In this document: positions 16,110-21,681 of the stretch, piece after piece
How positions within the stretch are numbered: position 1 is the stretch's first letter
How the letters are laid out: each line of letters begins with the position of its first letter
The notes under the pieces: generated by a model
What the model was told of the DNA's origin: nothing
Seen by the model: the letters and a program-made list of their open reading frames with translations, nothing else
Databases searched by the model: none
Program-made: the position numbers and the translations under genes
DNA from: a virus
Virus record (IMG/VR): IMGVR_UViG_3300028653_000401
Coordinates: 1 to 28,141 of that record
Direction: 5' to 3' (one strand)
DNA length: 28,141 bases

Positions 16110-16897
16110 CGGAGCAGCCCCGGGCCCGCGCCCAGCTGTCCCCGGCCACCGCCGGAGAGGTTGACGCCGCTACCGGCAGCCTGGCCCGCAGCGTAGCCGT
16201 TGCCATTGCTGACTCGGCCAGTAGCGCTGCTCGTGCGCAGCTTGATCTTCCCGTCACGCAGGTACGCCGCGTAAGCGTCGCGCACGGCCAGGTCGTTCTT
16301 GGCGACGATCACCAGGGCCTGGTTGCCGTTGTTGATGCCCTGCTCTCGGTATTTCCGATTCGCGTTCTCCAGCTCGCACAGCCGCTGGTGGACGCGGTGC
16401 CCGAAGCCGACGCGGAAGCTGTTGCCCCAAGCCTTCCCGTTTTCGATGTAGCCGAGGGTCGAGGCGTTCCGCAGGTAAGCCGCGTACCCCTCGCGGGACA
16501 GGCGCTCGCCGATATTCGTCAGGAAGGCAAGGGTGTACTTGACGGTCTGGATGGACGAGGTCCGCCCGAACAGGTTCGAGACAGCGACCTTCTTGCCGGC
16601 CAGGGTGCGCTTCTTGGTGACAAACACCTTGACGTTGTGCAGCTTGCACAAGCCGAGGAGGATGGCGTCCTCCCACCGGGATCGGTTCGCCCCCTCCGCC
16701 TCCCAGGCGTCCGCGACGATGTCGTCGTCGATGCCTTCGCCCGTCTCCAGCTCGATCTGGGCGGCTTCGATCTGGTACTCTTCCTGAAGCTTGGCGGCAG
16801 CGGCAGCGGCAGCCTGGGCCTCGTTCTCGTTGGCCGAAGAGGCCAGGGCCAGAAGCTTGCGGATGCGGTCGATGACTTTGTCGAGGTTCGCGCTCAT
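16106..16897 (-). CDS. DUF2786 family protein
   Basis: This is a 263-residue protein. The N-terminus (DKVIDRIRKLLALASSANENEAQAAAAAAAKLQEEYQI) is the DUF2786 signature, an acidic/Ala-rich helical segment found in many phage and mobile-element proteins. The middle (WEDAILLGLCKLHNVKVFVTKK, YTLAFLTNIGERLSREGY, WGNSFRVGFGHRVHQRL) resembles the DUF7168-type companion region. The C-terminus is Gly/Asn-rich and probably disordered. The function of the family is not established. The ATG at 16897 has a clean AGGAG upstream and a TTGACC-16-TAGAGT promoter within the preceding gene's 3' end, so it can be transcribed independently of the first cassette gene. Confidence 0.85.
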   Translation of the reverse strand: MSANLDKVIDRIRKLLALASSANENEAQAAAAAAAKLQEEYQIEAAQIELETGEGIDDDIVADAWEAEGANRSRWEDAILLGLCKLHNVKVFVTKKRTLAGKKVAVSNLFGRTSSIQTVKYTLAFLTNIGERLSREGYAAYLRNASTLGYIENGKAWGNSFRVGFGHRVHQRLCELENANRKYREQGINNGNQALVIVAKNDLAVRDAYAAYLRDGKIKLRTSSATGRVSNGNGYAAGQAAGSGVNLSGGGRGQLGAGPGLLR

Positions 16898-16937
16898 GGG
16901 GTTCTCCTAGAAGGGGTTTGCGTTCGGGACAAGAATT

Positions 16938-16965
16938 ACTCTACCAGACTATCAAACTTGGTCAA
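16938..16965 (-). promoter_or_regulatory. Promoter for the DUF2786 gene
   Basis: Reading leftward, TTGACC at 16965-16960, a 16-nt spacer and TAGAGT at 16943-16938. It overlaps the last codons of the gene ending at 16952. A normal leader with AGGAG follows before the ATG at 16897. Confidence 0.65.
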
Positions 16966-17218
16966 GAACTTTTTGAGCTTTCAGGCGCCGGGCCATGCTC
17001 TTGGTGACCGGCAGAAAATTGTCTCTATCAAATTCCTCGATGCCCTCCGCTTCCGCCCGAGCGATTTGCGCAGCGTGGCGCGCATTTTTACGTTCGGCGC
17101 CTTCTATTTCCGCGCTTTTGGTGGCGATATACACCTCCAGGTCCCGTTTGTTGACCTGTACCCAGTTTTCGGAGAGCTTGTGGACTTCTTTGTGCCATTT
17201 GAGAGGGAATTTTGCCAT
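16952..17218 (-). CDS. Small coil-rich protein of unknown function
   Basis: This 88-residue protein is highly charged and helical (KSAEIEGAERKNARHAAQIARAEAEG). ATG at 17218 (MAKFPLKWHKEV) is preferred over an in-frame ATG 18 nt upstream, because that earlier codon lies in the promoter spacer. The -10 box TAGGCT ends 8 nt before 17218 and there is no Shine-Dalgarno sequence, which points to a leaderless mRNA. No enzyme motif, cysteine pair, signal or membrane span is seen. It is the first gene of the leftward cassette. Small size, charge and an own promoter fit an early-expressed accessory protein, but the function is unknown. Confidence 0.65.
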   Translation of the reverse strand: MAKFPLKWHKEVHKLSENWVQVNKRDLEVYIATKSAEIEGAERKNARHAAQIARAEAEGIEEFDRDNFLPVTKSMARRLKAQKVLDQV

Positions 17219-17226
17219 TTGAGGGC

Positions 17227-17255
17227 AGCCTAGCATTTGTTTTGAGAGCCGTCAA
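17227..17255 (-). promoter_or_regulatory. Promoter with TCTCAAAA box (leftward cassette)
   Basis: Reading leftward, TTGACG at 17255-17250, a 17-nt spacer containing TCTCAAAA, and TAGGCT at 17232-17227. The ATG at 17218 begins 8 nt later. It shares the octamer with the promoters at 20374 and 21682. Confidence 0.7.
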
Positions 17256-17312
17256 GAACAAAGGACACAGTCATAATCTTTTGTCCATGTACAATAGCAA
17301 GGTGAACAGCTA

Positions 17313-17801
17313 ATGGCCGCTCCGAAAGTAATGAGTGGCGCTCGCGCCAAGGTTGCGATGGTAGACCCGAACACCGGAGAAGCCAAGGTAATTGGCCTTT
17401 TTTCGAACGTCAGCTATGGCGTGACGTACGAGGTTTCGCCTGCATTCATCCTCGGTCGCTATTCGGCGGCAGAGATTGACTACACCTCGGTCGACGTCGT
17501 GCAGATCACCTGCTCTGGCTGGCGCGTTATTGGTCACGGCTGGCACACCGACGGACGGGTGCCCCGGGTGCAGGACCTCTTGCTGCACGAGTACCTGGAG
17601 ATGGTTATCATCGACCGCCAGGCCGAGGCCCTTGGCCAGGAGCCCCGTATCGCCAAAATCCGAAACGTTCGACCCACCTCGGGCTCGGGCGGTTTCGCGG
17701 CTCGCCAGCTTTCCGAGGCTACGTTCTCATACGTAGGGCTCCTTGTGGACGACGAGTCGGTTATCAATGATGAGCACCCGACTGCGGCCAATCTTCCGTA
17801 A
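17313..17801 (+). CDS. Putative tail tube / virion structural protein
   Basis: This 162-residue protein has the pattern I know from a common large-phage structural protein: APKVMSGARAKVAMVDPNTG, IGLFSNVSYGVTYEVSPAFILGRYS, VVQITCSGWRVIGHG, VPRVQDLLLHEYLEMVIIDRQ, ending FSYVGLLVDDESVIN. Its size and beta-strand-rich composition fit a tail tube or related inner tail protein. Tube genes usually follow the sheath gene. Here they are separated by the five-gene leftward cassette, which supports insertion of that cassette. AAGGTGA lies about 8 nt before the ATG. Only a weak candidate -10 (TACAAT at 17290) is visible, without a good -35. Tube is the best guess, but other tail structural roles remain possible. 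Confidence 0.75.
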   Translation: MAAPKVMSGARAKVAMVDPNTGEAKVIGLFSNVSYGVTYEVSPAFILGRYSAAEIDYTSVDVVQITCSGWRVIGHGWHTDGRVPRVQDLLLHEYLEMVIIDRQAEALGQEPRIAKIRNVRPTSGSGGFAARQLSEATFSYVGLLVDDESVINDEHPTAANLP

Positions 17802-17881
17802 CTATTTCAAGTAATTAGCGGCCTCCAATCACAGTTTAAGAAGATTAGGAACATTTCAGAACGTTGGGATGCAGGTTTGCC

Positions 17882-17910
17882 TTGAGTGCCCGCCTAACAT
17901 CTGATATAGT
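17882..17910 (+). promoter_or_regulatory. Promoter for the homing endonuclease gene
   Basis: TTGAGT at 17882-17887, a 17-nt spacer, then TATAGT at 17905-17910. The ATG at 17917 starts exactly 6 nt after the -10 box with no Shine-Dalgarno sequence, so transcription would begin at or next to the start codon. Confidence 0.65.
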
Positions 17911-17916
17911 TCCTAT

Positions 17917-19407
17917 ATGTCTCGGCCGATAACTTGGGAAGAATTCCAGCAGAGATGCTCGAAGTTCGCCCCAACTTTCGGTGGTAAAAAGTTCAATACG
18001 CAAGCGGTCGTCGGGCTAACCTGTCCGCTGTGCGGTTCCTATTTTGAAGCCAAATCCCGCGCCGTTTGGTATGGTGTGACTCAGTCTTGCGGCTGTCTAC
18101 AGAAACAGGTCGCCGCTCGGGCGAATCCCTCCAAACGCACCTGGGCCGACATCTCGGGAGTGCTTGCGGAGCGGCAGGTTGTCCTCGTGTCAGAGGTATC
18201 TCCAGAGGACCCCTTAACCAAGGTCACAAAACCCGGTGCATGGCGCTTTCGGTGTCGCTGTAGCAATGAATTTGGACAGACCTGCACCCTCAAGGCCGTT
18301 CTCTCGGGGAACACGACTTCGTGTGGGTGCGCGTTTGTAAGTGGAGCGATCGCGAGCGGCATCGCCAAACGCGGCAAATACACTGCCGCACAAAAGGCCA
18401 GTTCTGTAAATCGATACTCCCTTACCTCGGGTCAGGTCGGAGAGGTCCTTGCTTCCGTCGGTGGGAAACTGAAGGAGCCCATCCCGGACAAGGTCCATAC
18501 CCGCTGGCCCTGTGTTTGCCTTTGTAAGTGTGGGAGAGAATTCACAACGACCGCACAGTACATAGCCCTGCGCCGCACCCTCTATTGCGGCTGCACCAAA
18601 TCCGGCATAGAGCTTGAATTATTTGACTTCGTAAAAAACGTGGCCCCAGACACAGTCCACAACACCAGGAAAGTGATCGCACCTTACGAAATCGACGTTT
18701 TTGTTCCAGGTAAGCTAGCGATTGAATTGAATGGGATGTATTGGCACCAGGAGGGTAAAGAGAAGGTGACCATGCAGCAGAAACACGCCTTACTTGTTGC
18801 TGCCGGAATCCCCAGTTCCTTGTTCCTCTTCGAGGACGAATGGAGGGAGCGGCGAAGCGCGGTGGAGGGATTCATAAAGGGCATTCTGGGTGTCAAGCCC
18901 AAAATTGGAGCTAGGAAGTGTGAAATTCAATCCGGGGGCACAGATTTCATAGACAAAAACCATATTCAGGGGGCTGGCCCGGCGGGGACCACTCTACGGT
19001 TGGTCCACCAGGGAATCGCTGTGGCCGCTGCGACCTTTGTGGCCCATAAATCAGGAGAATGGAATCTGACGAGATACTGTGTTGGCGAAAACGCGGTGGT
19101 TGGGGGGTTGAGCAGGCTGATCGCCGCCTTCCGGAGGGCCCATCCCGAGCCTGTCTTTACGTTTTCCGATCTACGGTTTAGCAATGGCAGGCTTTATGAA
19201 GCTACGGGTTTTCAAAAGGTCGGAGCGGTTCCTCCCAGGTATTGGTACTTTAAGGGAACAAAGCGCTACCATCGGTTTGGTTTTCGGAAAGACGGCCTTA
19301 GAGCGAAGGGTTTGTTGAACAAGGGCGAGACGGAACGGGAGTGTACTGAACGCAATGGGTTTGCCCGGGTTTGGGATATCGGGAAGGTGAAGTGGAGACT
19401 CGTTTGA
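17917..19407 (+). CDS. Vsr-like homing endonuclease with three zinc ribbons
   Basis: This is a 496-residue protein in three parts. Residues ~33-62, 111-139 and 197-227 are three CxC/CxxC ... CGC zinc-ribbon units (C36/C39/C58/C60; C113/C115/C136/C138; C203/C205/C224/C226) of the type attached to phage homing nucleases. Residues ~231-325 look like the Vsr/PD-(D/E)xK nuclease core of EDxHD homing endonucleases: IELELFDFV, YEIDVFVPGKLAIELNGMYWH with D260, E270 and H277, then KHALLVAAGIPSSLFLFEDEW. Residues ~334-446 match a C-terminal domain often fused to these nucleases (FIDKNHIQG...LTRYCVGENAVVGGLSRLI...FSDLRFSNGRLYEATGF...PRYWYF). It would cut DNA at an intron-less or allelic target and spread by repair. 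It stands alone beside the tmRNA gene and has its own leaderless-type promoter. Confidence 0.85.
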   Translation: MSRPITWEEFQQRCSKFAPTFGGKKFNTQAVVGLTCPLCGSYFEAKSRAVWYGVTQSCGCLQKQVAARANPSKRTWADISGVLAERQVVLVSEVSPEDPLTKVTKPGAWRFRCRCSNEFGQTCTLKAVLSGNTTSCGCAFVSGAIASGIAKRGKYTAAQKASSVNRYSLTSGQVGEVLASVGGKLKEPIPDKVHTRWPCVCLCKCGREFTTTAQYIALRRTLYCGCTKSGIELELFDFVKNVAPDTVHNTRKVIAPYEIDVFVPGKLAIELNGMYWHQEGKEKVTMQQKHALLVAAGIPSSLFLFEDEWRERRSAVEGFIKGILGVKPKIGARKCEIQSGGTDFIDKNHIQGAGPAGTTLRLVHQGIAVAAATFVAHKSGEWNLTRYCVGENAVVGGLSRLIAAFRRAHPEPVFTFSDLRFSNGRLYEATGFQKVGAVPPRYWYFKGTKRYHRFGFRKDGLRAKGLLNKGETERECTERNGFARVWDIGKVKWRLV

Positions 19408-19413
19408 TTTTAT

Positions 19414-19441
19414 TTGACAACCCCTATGGGCGTGCTAATCT
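19414..19441 (+). promoter_or_regulatory. Promoter likely driving the tmRNA
   Basis: TTGACA at 19414-19419, a 16-nt spacer, then TAATCT at 19436-19441. It lies 6 nt after the endonuclease stop and about 165 nt before the mature tmRNA 5' end, so a long precursor leader that needs 5' processing is inferred. Confidence 0.6.
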
Positions 19442-19556
19442 CTTTCTCCAGACGAAGAGTCTAGTGCACAAGGAGGGAAGAGATGTAAGCGCAGAGGGCC
19501 TGGCCCATACCTTCAAACCTTTTGGTATCAGGTAAATTTGTGGAAATTTTGAGAGT

Positions 19557-19596
19557 GGTACCGGGCTGTTTTCTGGTGCTGGAGCAGCCCGGTACC
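19557..19596 (+). other. Perfect 12-bp inverted repeat just upstream of tmRNA
   Basis: GGTACCGGGCTG at 19557-19568 pairs perfectly with CAGCCCGGTACC at 19585-19596 around a 16-nt loop. It ends 10 nt before the tmRNA 5' end and has no T-run, so it is unlikely to be a terminator. It may be a processing hairpin or a protein-binding dyad. I see no gene in the rest of the leader (19442-19556), only a weak ATACC/GGTAT hairpin. Confidence 0.7.
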
Positions 19597-19606
19597 CAGT
19601 ATGTAC

Positions 19607-19955
19607 GGGGATGAACTGGTTTCGACTGAAGTAAGTGAAAAATGAGTTGCGTGTCGAGGTGTCCGAGGCCTCGTAAAAACGGACAAAGTAATACCTGCTA
19701 ACGAGCAGTCGTTCGCTCTCGCGGCCTAAAGAACCGCCGAGCCCATGAACTAGAGGGTGCCCGTACTCTAGGGATTGGTCATTCACAGGGATATGCCCCA
19801 AGAACCTGTCTGCCATGATTGGGGCGAGAATAGGCGGACAAAGCGTCCAGGCTCCTTCTCGTGGGGTCCCGGGTGACGAAAATAAAGCGCGAGAAACACA
19901 CGTAGTAGCAAGTTTGTAGCTCTTCAACACTGGGGTTCGACTCCCCACATCTCCA
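19607..19955 (+). ncRNA. ssrA: tmRNA (transfer-messenger RNA)
   Basis: The 5' end GGGGATGAACTGGTTTCGAC and the 3' end (T-arm TGGGG-TTCGACT-CCCCA, then CATCTCC plus discriminator A) form the tRNA-like acceptor: GGGGATG pairs with CATCTCC over 7 bp with one G-U. CCA is not encoded (CTT follows). The tag frame at 19697-19729 reads GCT AAC GAG CAG TCG TTC GCT CTC GCG GCC TAA, giving ANEQSFALAA. The ALAA end is the classical ClpXP/ClpAP degron. tmRNA enters stalled ribosomes with SmpB, tags the nascent chain and releases the ribosome. No SmpB gene is in this window, so host SmpB is presumably used. It lies between a homing endonuclease and small accessory genes in a phage-type setting, so it is phage-encoded. 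Confidence 0.95.
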
Positions 19956-20002
19956 CTTTCGATCCGGCACAAAACCGGGTCAAGATGCAGACACGCCGCA
20001 AA

Positions 20003-20022
20003 GGTCCTCCGGCCGGAGGACC
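20003..20022. other. Perfect 20-bp palindrome downstream of tmRNA
   Basis: GGTCCTCCGG is followed directly by its exact reverse complement. As RNA it would form a strong G+C-rich hairpin, but no T-run follows, so intrinsic termination is not supported. The rest of 19956-20098 shows no gene, only a weak CCGG/CCGG hairpin near 19965 and an AAGGG ribosome site before the next ATG. Confidence 0.7.
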
Positions 20023-20098
20023 GCTTGCCCTGGATTGGCCACCGGGTTGGTAAGATGCGTGTGTTTTTATTCGGGCCCCCGCTACGCAAGGGTATAAA

Positions 20099-20371
20099 AT
20101 GGCAAACAGAATCCAACAGCTTCTTCCGCCCCCAGCCGGTCTCGAAGCCTTCTTCCGTGAAGATGGCGAGGTGCATTCCATTCCCGTTCTTGCCCTGGCT
20201 TGGGTCAAGGACGCCGGGGAAGAGTTTATAAGGACGATCGTCTCTTCGCCGTTTGACTATGTCTTCGCCGAGGATGATCCAGGGTTTTTGGGGGTCCTTA
20301 CCCAAAACGAAGCCGCGCGCCGGGCTTTTCTGATTGCGGAAGTTGACGTTGCAGAAGCCACCGAAGAATAA
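20099..20371 (+). CDS. Small acidic protein of unknown function
   Basis: This 90-residue acidic protein (MANRIQQLLPPPAGLEAFF...VDVAEATEE) has no recognised family. AAGGG lies 6 nt before the ATG. A TATAAA directly abuts the start, but no convincing -35 matches it. Its residues 22-60 (EDGEVHSIPVLALAWVKDAGEEF) look like a small alpha/beta fold without cysteines or membrane segments. It is the first protein gene after the tmRNA and may be co-transcribed with it. The function is unknown. Confidence 0.65.
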   Translation: MANRIQQLLPPPAGLEAFFREDGEVHSIPVLALAWVKDAGEEFIRTIVSSPFDYVFAEDDPGFLGVLTQNEAARRAFLIAEVDVAEATEE

Positions 20372-20373
20372 AT

Positions 20374-20401
20374 TTGACAGTCTCAAAACACGAGGTATCA
20401 T
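20374..20401 (+). promoter_or_regulatory. Promoter with TCTCAAAA box
   Basis: TTGACA at 20374-20379, a 16-nt spacer containing TCTCAAAA, then TATCAT at 20396-20401. The ATG at 20408 follows the -10 by exactly 6 nt. It starts 3 nt after the stop of the preceding gene. Confidence 0.75.
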
Positions 20402-20407
20402 TCTCTT

Positions 20408-20629
20408 ATGCCAATCACTCAAGAGTCTGCCAAGAAGATGTCGACCGATTCCCTCCTGTACGTCCGCAAGGACCTCTTGGAGGTCATCCACATCCAGGAG
20501 CGCTTGAACGCAGCAGGGTATCACACCCCGAAGCTGGGCTTCTATCACGACGAGCTGGCGGCCGTGGGCTTCGAGCTGGCCCGCCGTATGGGCCTCCACG
20601 ACTGCCACGCTTGCTGGAGGCCGCTGTGA
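20408..20629 (+). CDS. Small protein with C-terminal Cys/His pairs
   Basis: This is a 73-residue protein. It is helical in the first half (ITQESAKKMSTDSLLYVRKDLLEVIHIQERLNAAGYH) and ends with LARRMGLHDCHACWRPL, where HDCHAC could bind a metal. There is no Shine-Dalgarno sequence. The -10 box lies 6 nt before the ATG, so a leaderless mRNA is likely. Its TGA overlaps the GTG of the next gene (GTGA), indicating translational coupling. The family is not recognised. Confidence 0.65.
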   Translation: MPITQESAKKMSTDSLLYVRKDLLEVIHIQERLNAAGYHTPKLGFYHDELAAVGFELARRMGLHDCHACWRPL

Positions 20630-20907
20630 GTCACGGGCTTTGTGGGAAGCAGGTGTACGTCTACAGAACACCACCCGACGCGGATTGTTATGTCGTCCGG
20701 CAAGACTCTGACGGAGTGAACCGGTATTGGTGCAGCGACTGTGTCGCCAGCTTTGCCCCCGCTGGTTCGACCGCTCTGGCGGCTGTAGTTCCACTTTTGG
20801 ATACCATGCGGGCTCAAATCCGCGAGCTTCAAGATCAGGTTGATAGACTAACGAGCGAAGTCCAGGTGGCTGCTGTGGCCTTTGATAGCAGCTCTTATCG
20901 TTACTGA
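20626..20907 (+). CDS. Small cysteine-containing protein with coiled coil
   Basis: This 93-residue protein starts at GTG 20626, overlapping the previous stop by 4 nt. Earlier in-frame codons lie inside the preceding gene in a shadow frame and are rejected. The N-terminal half has Cys residues at C6, C22, C36 and C39 (CxxC in YWCSDCVASF), consistent with a small zinc-binding fold. The C-terminal half (LLDTMRAQIRELQDQVDRLTSEVQVAAVAF) is a heptad-like coiled coil suited to dimerisation. It ends 6 nt before the first tRNA. Possibly a small nucleic-acid-binding or adaptor protein. The function is unknown. Confidence 0.65.
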   Translation: MSHGLCGKQVYVYRTPPDADCYVVRQDSDGVNRYWCSDCVASFAPAGSTALAAVVPLLDTMRAQIRELQDQVDRLTSEVQVAAVAFDSSSYRY

Positions 20908-20913
20908 GTTACG

Positions 20914-20984
20914 GGACCCGTAGTTTAATGGTAGAACTCAAGCCGTTAAGGCCTGAGGTGCAGGGTCGAATCCTGCCGGGTCCC
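20914..20984 (+). tRNA. tRNA-like gene with atypical anticodon loop
   Basis: The acceptor GGACCCG pairs with CGGGTCC, with a further G(-1):C73 pair. The D-arm is GTTT-AATGGTA-GAAC. The anticodon stem CAAGC/GCCTG has one A-C mismatch and a 7-nt loop CGTTAAG. The T-arm is GCAGG-GTCGAAT-CCTGC. With standard numbering the anticodon is UUA (would read UAA stop codons), but position 33 is G instead of U. Sliding the reading gives GUU (Asn) or UAA (Leu) with broken pairing. CCA is not encoded. The cloverleaf is secure, the identity is not. Confidence 0.7.
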
Positions 20985-20991
20985 CGATGTT

Positions 20992-21065
20992 TGTGTTGTA
21001 GTTTCAACTGGCAAAACGACCGCCTTATTGGCGGATTGTTGCAGGTTCGACTCCTGCCAGCACAA
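20992..21065 (+). tRNA. tRNA, anticodon UAU by position (Ile?)
   Basis: The acceptor TGTGTTG pairs with CAGCACA, discriminator A. The D-arm is GTTT/AAAC, and the anticodon arm is (A)CCGC-CTTATTG-GCGG(A), with U33 and anticodon TAT at 34-36. The variable loop is 5 nt and the T-arm GCAGG-TTCGACT-CCTGC is canonical. Oddities are an A-A mismatch at 27-43, T at position 37, and a GTT/AAC extension outside the acceptor. CCA is not encoded. Confidence 0.8.
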
Positions 21066-21075
21066 ACACTCAATT

Positions 21076-21143
21076 TCCTGGGTCGTCTAGTAAGGACACC
21101 GTGCATGGGCGCGGAGACGCGAGTTTAACGCTCGCCCCGGGGA
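21076..21143 (+). tRNA. Degenerate tRNA-like gene (Glu/Gln-type D-arm)
   Basis: The acceptor TCCTGGG pairs with CCCGGGG (two G-U), discriminator A. The TC-GTCTAGTAAGGACACC region resembles tRNA-Glu D-arms but lacks the D-loop GG. The anticodon stem CCGTG/CGCGG pairs fully but leaves a 6-nt loop (CATGGG), or an 8-nt loop if one pair is opened. The T-arm is GCGAG-TTTAACG-CTCGC with T instead of C at position 56. At 68 nt it is short. It may be a decayed or non-standard tRNA. Confidence 0.55.
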
Positions 21144-21148
21144 CCTTT

Positions 21149-21279
21149 GAATAGACCTGGAGCTAAGACTTGCGCGGGCACCTCAGAGAAGGACCCTGGG
21201 ATAGCAACCCAAACGTACAAGTGAAAGTGAGGGGAAGTCGCTAGCCCCACTGCTAAAACGCAGGTCTATTCATTTTTTT
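21149..21279 (+). ncRNA. Candidate structured RNA closed by 11-bp stem and T7 tract
   Basis: GAATAGACCTG (21149-21159) pairs perfectly with CAGGTCTATTC (21261-21271), and TTTTTTT follows at 21273-21279. Inside, nested helices are visible: GGAGCTA with TAGCCCC (one mismatch), GACTT with AAGTC, and CCTCA with TGAGG, plus a TGGG/CCCA hairpin. I do not recognise the family. It starts 5 nt after a tRNA-like gene and ends before the 62-residue gene, so it could be an independent RNA, a riboswitch-like leader, or the transcript end of the tRNA cluster. Confidence 0.55.
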
Positions 21280-21293
21280 AAGAAAGGCACCCA

Positions 21294-21482
21294 ATGATCG
21301 ACATGAAGATGAAAGAGTCTGTTAAGCTCTTGGCCCAAGCAGTCAAAGCGGCTGACGAATACTACGGAGACGACCTCCAGACCTTGATGGACCTGGCCGC
21401 CGACCTCCATATCGCTGCCGGCCTGGTGGCCCAAGATTTCGCGGACCTCAACGCGCCCAAAGGTACCGGGCGCGACTATTAA
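21294..21482 (+). CDS. Small helical acidic protein
   Basis: This 62-residue protein (MIDMKMKESVKLLAQAVKAADEYYGDDLQTLMDLAADLHIAAGLV...) is mostly amphipathic helix. A ribosome site AGAAAGG lies 8 nt before the ATG, directly after the T-tract of the structured RNA. It is flanked by the structured RNA and tRNA-Tyr (6 nt away), so it lies inside an RNA gene cluster. No family is recognised. Confidence 0.7.
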   Translation: MIDMKMKESVKLLAQAVKAADEYYGDDLQTLMDLAADLHIAAGLVAQDFADLNAPKGTGRDY

Positions 21483-21488
21483 CCTTAC

Positions 21489-21572
21489 TGGTGAGTGACC
21501 CGAGTGGCAAAGGGTCGTGACTGTAAATCCCGCGCTTCGGCTTCGCAGGTTCGAGTCCTGCCTCACCAACCA
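21489..21572 (+). tRNA. tRNA-Tyr (GTA)
   Basis: The acceptor TGGTGAG pairs with CTCACCA, discriminator A, and CCA is encoded. The anticodon loop CTGTAAA gives GTA. The anticodon stem CGTGA/TCCCG has one mismatch. A long class II variable arm (CGCTTCGGCTTCG) and a canonical T-arm GCAGG-TTCGAGT-CCTGC confirm tRNA-Tyr. It is the only tRNA here with an encoded CCA and a fully ordinary anticodon loop. Confidence 0.93.
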
Positions 21573-21669
21573 GCTCTCCTCCCTGCATTTGGTGCCATAA
21601 AACGTTGGTAACCAGGAATCACGAAACCTTTTGGTTATCGCCTGGTTTGATGTGCGGAGGAGGGTGAGC
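21573..21669 (+). ncRNA. Second structured segment after tRNA-Tyr
   Basis: Outer arms CTCCTCC (21576-21582) and GGAGGAG (21656-21662) enclose AACCAGG (21610-21616) / CCTGGTT (21641-21647), which in turn enclose an AACC-TTTT-GGTT hairpin (21625-21636). All are exact complements. There is no open frame and no T-run. It lies between tRNA-Tyr and the promoter at 21682. It could be a 3' processing or stability structure or a separate small RNA. Confidence 0.4.
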
Positions 21670-21681
21670 GCCTAAAAGTAC

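Noticed and set aside
16388-17233. 281-residue rightward frame over the DUF2786 gene
   Set aside because: The leftward frame has the DUF2786 signature, a Shine-Dalgarno site and a promoter. The rightward frame has none.
17290-17295. TACAAT as a full promoter for the tube-like gene
   Set aside because: No acceptable -35 hexamer at 15-19 nt upstream. Noted only as a weak -10 candidate.
20003-20022. Palindrome as an intrinsic terminator
   Set aside because: No T-rich tract follows the stem.
19424-20794. 456-residue leftward open frame across the tmRNA
   Set aside because: It is antisense to the tmRNA and to small rightward genes with good starts, and its residues are low-complexity shadow composition.
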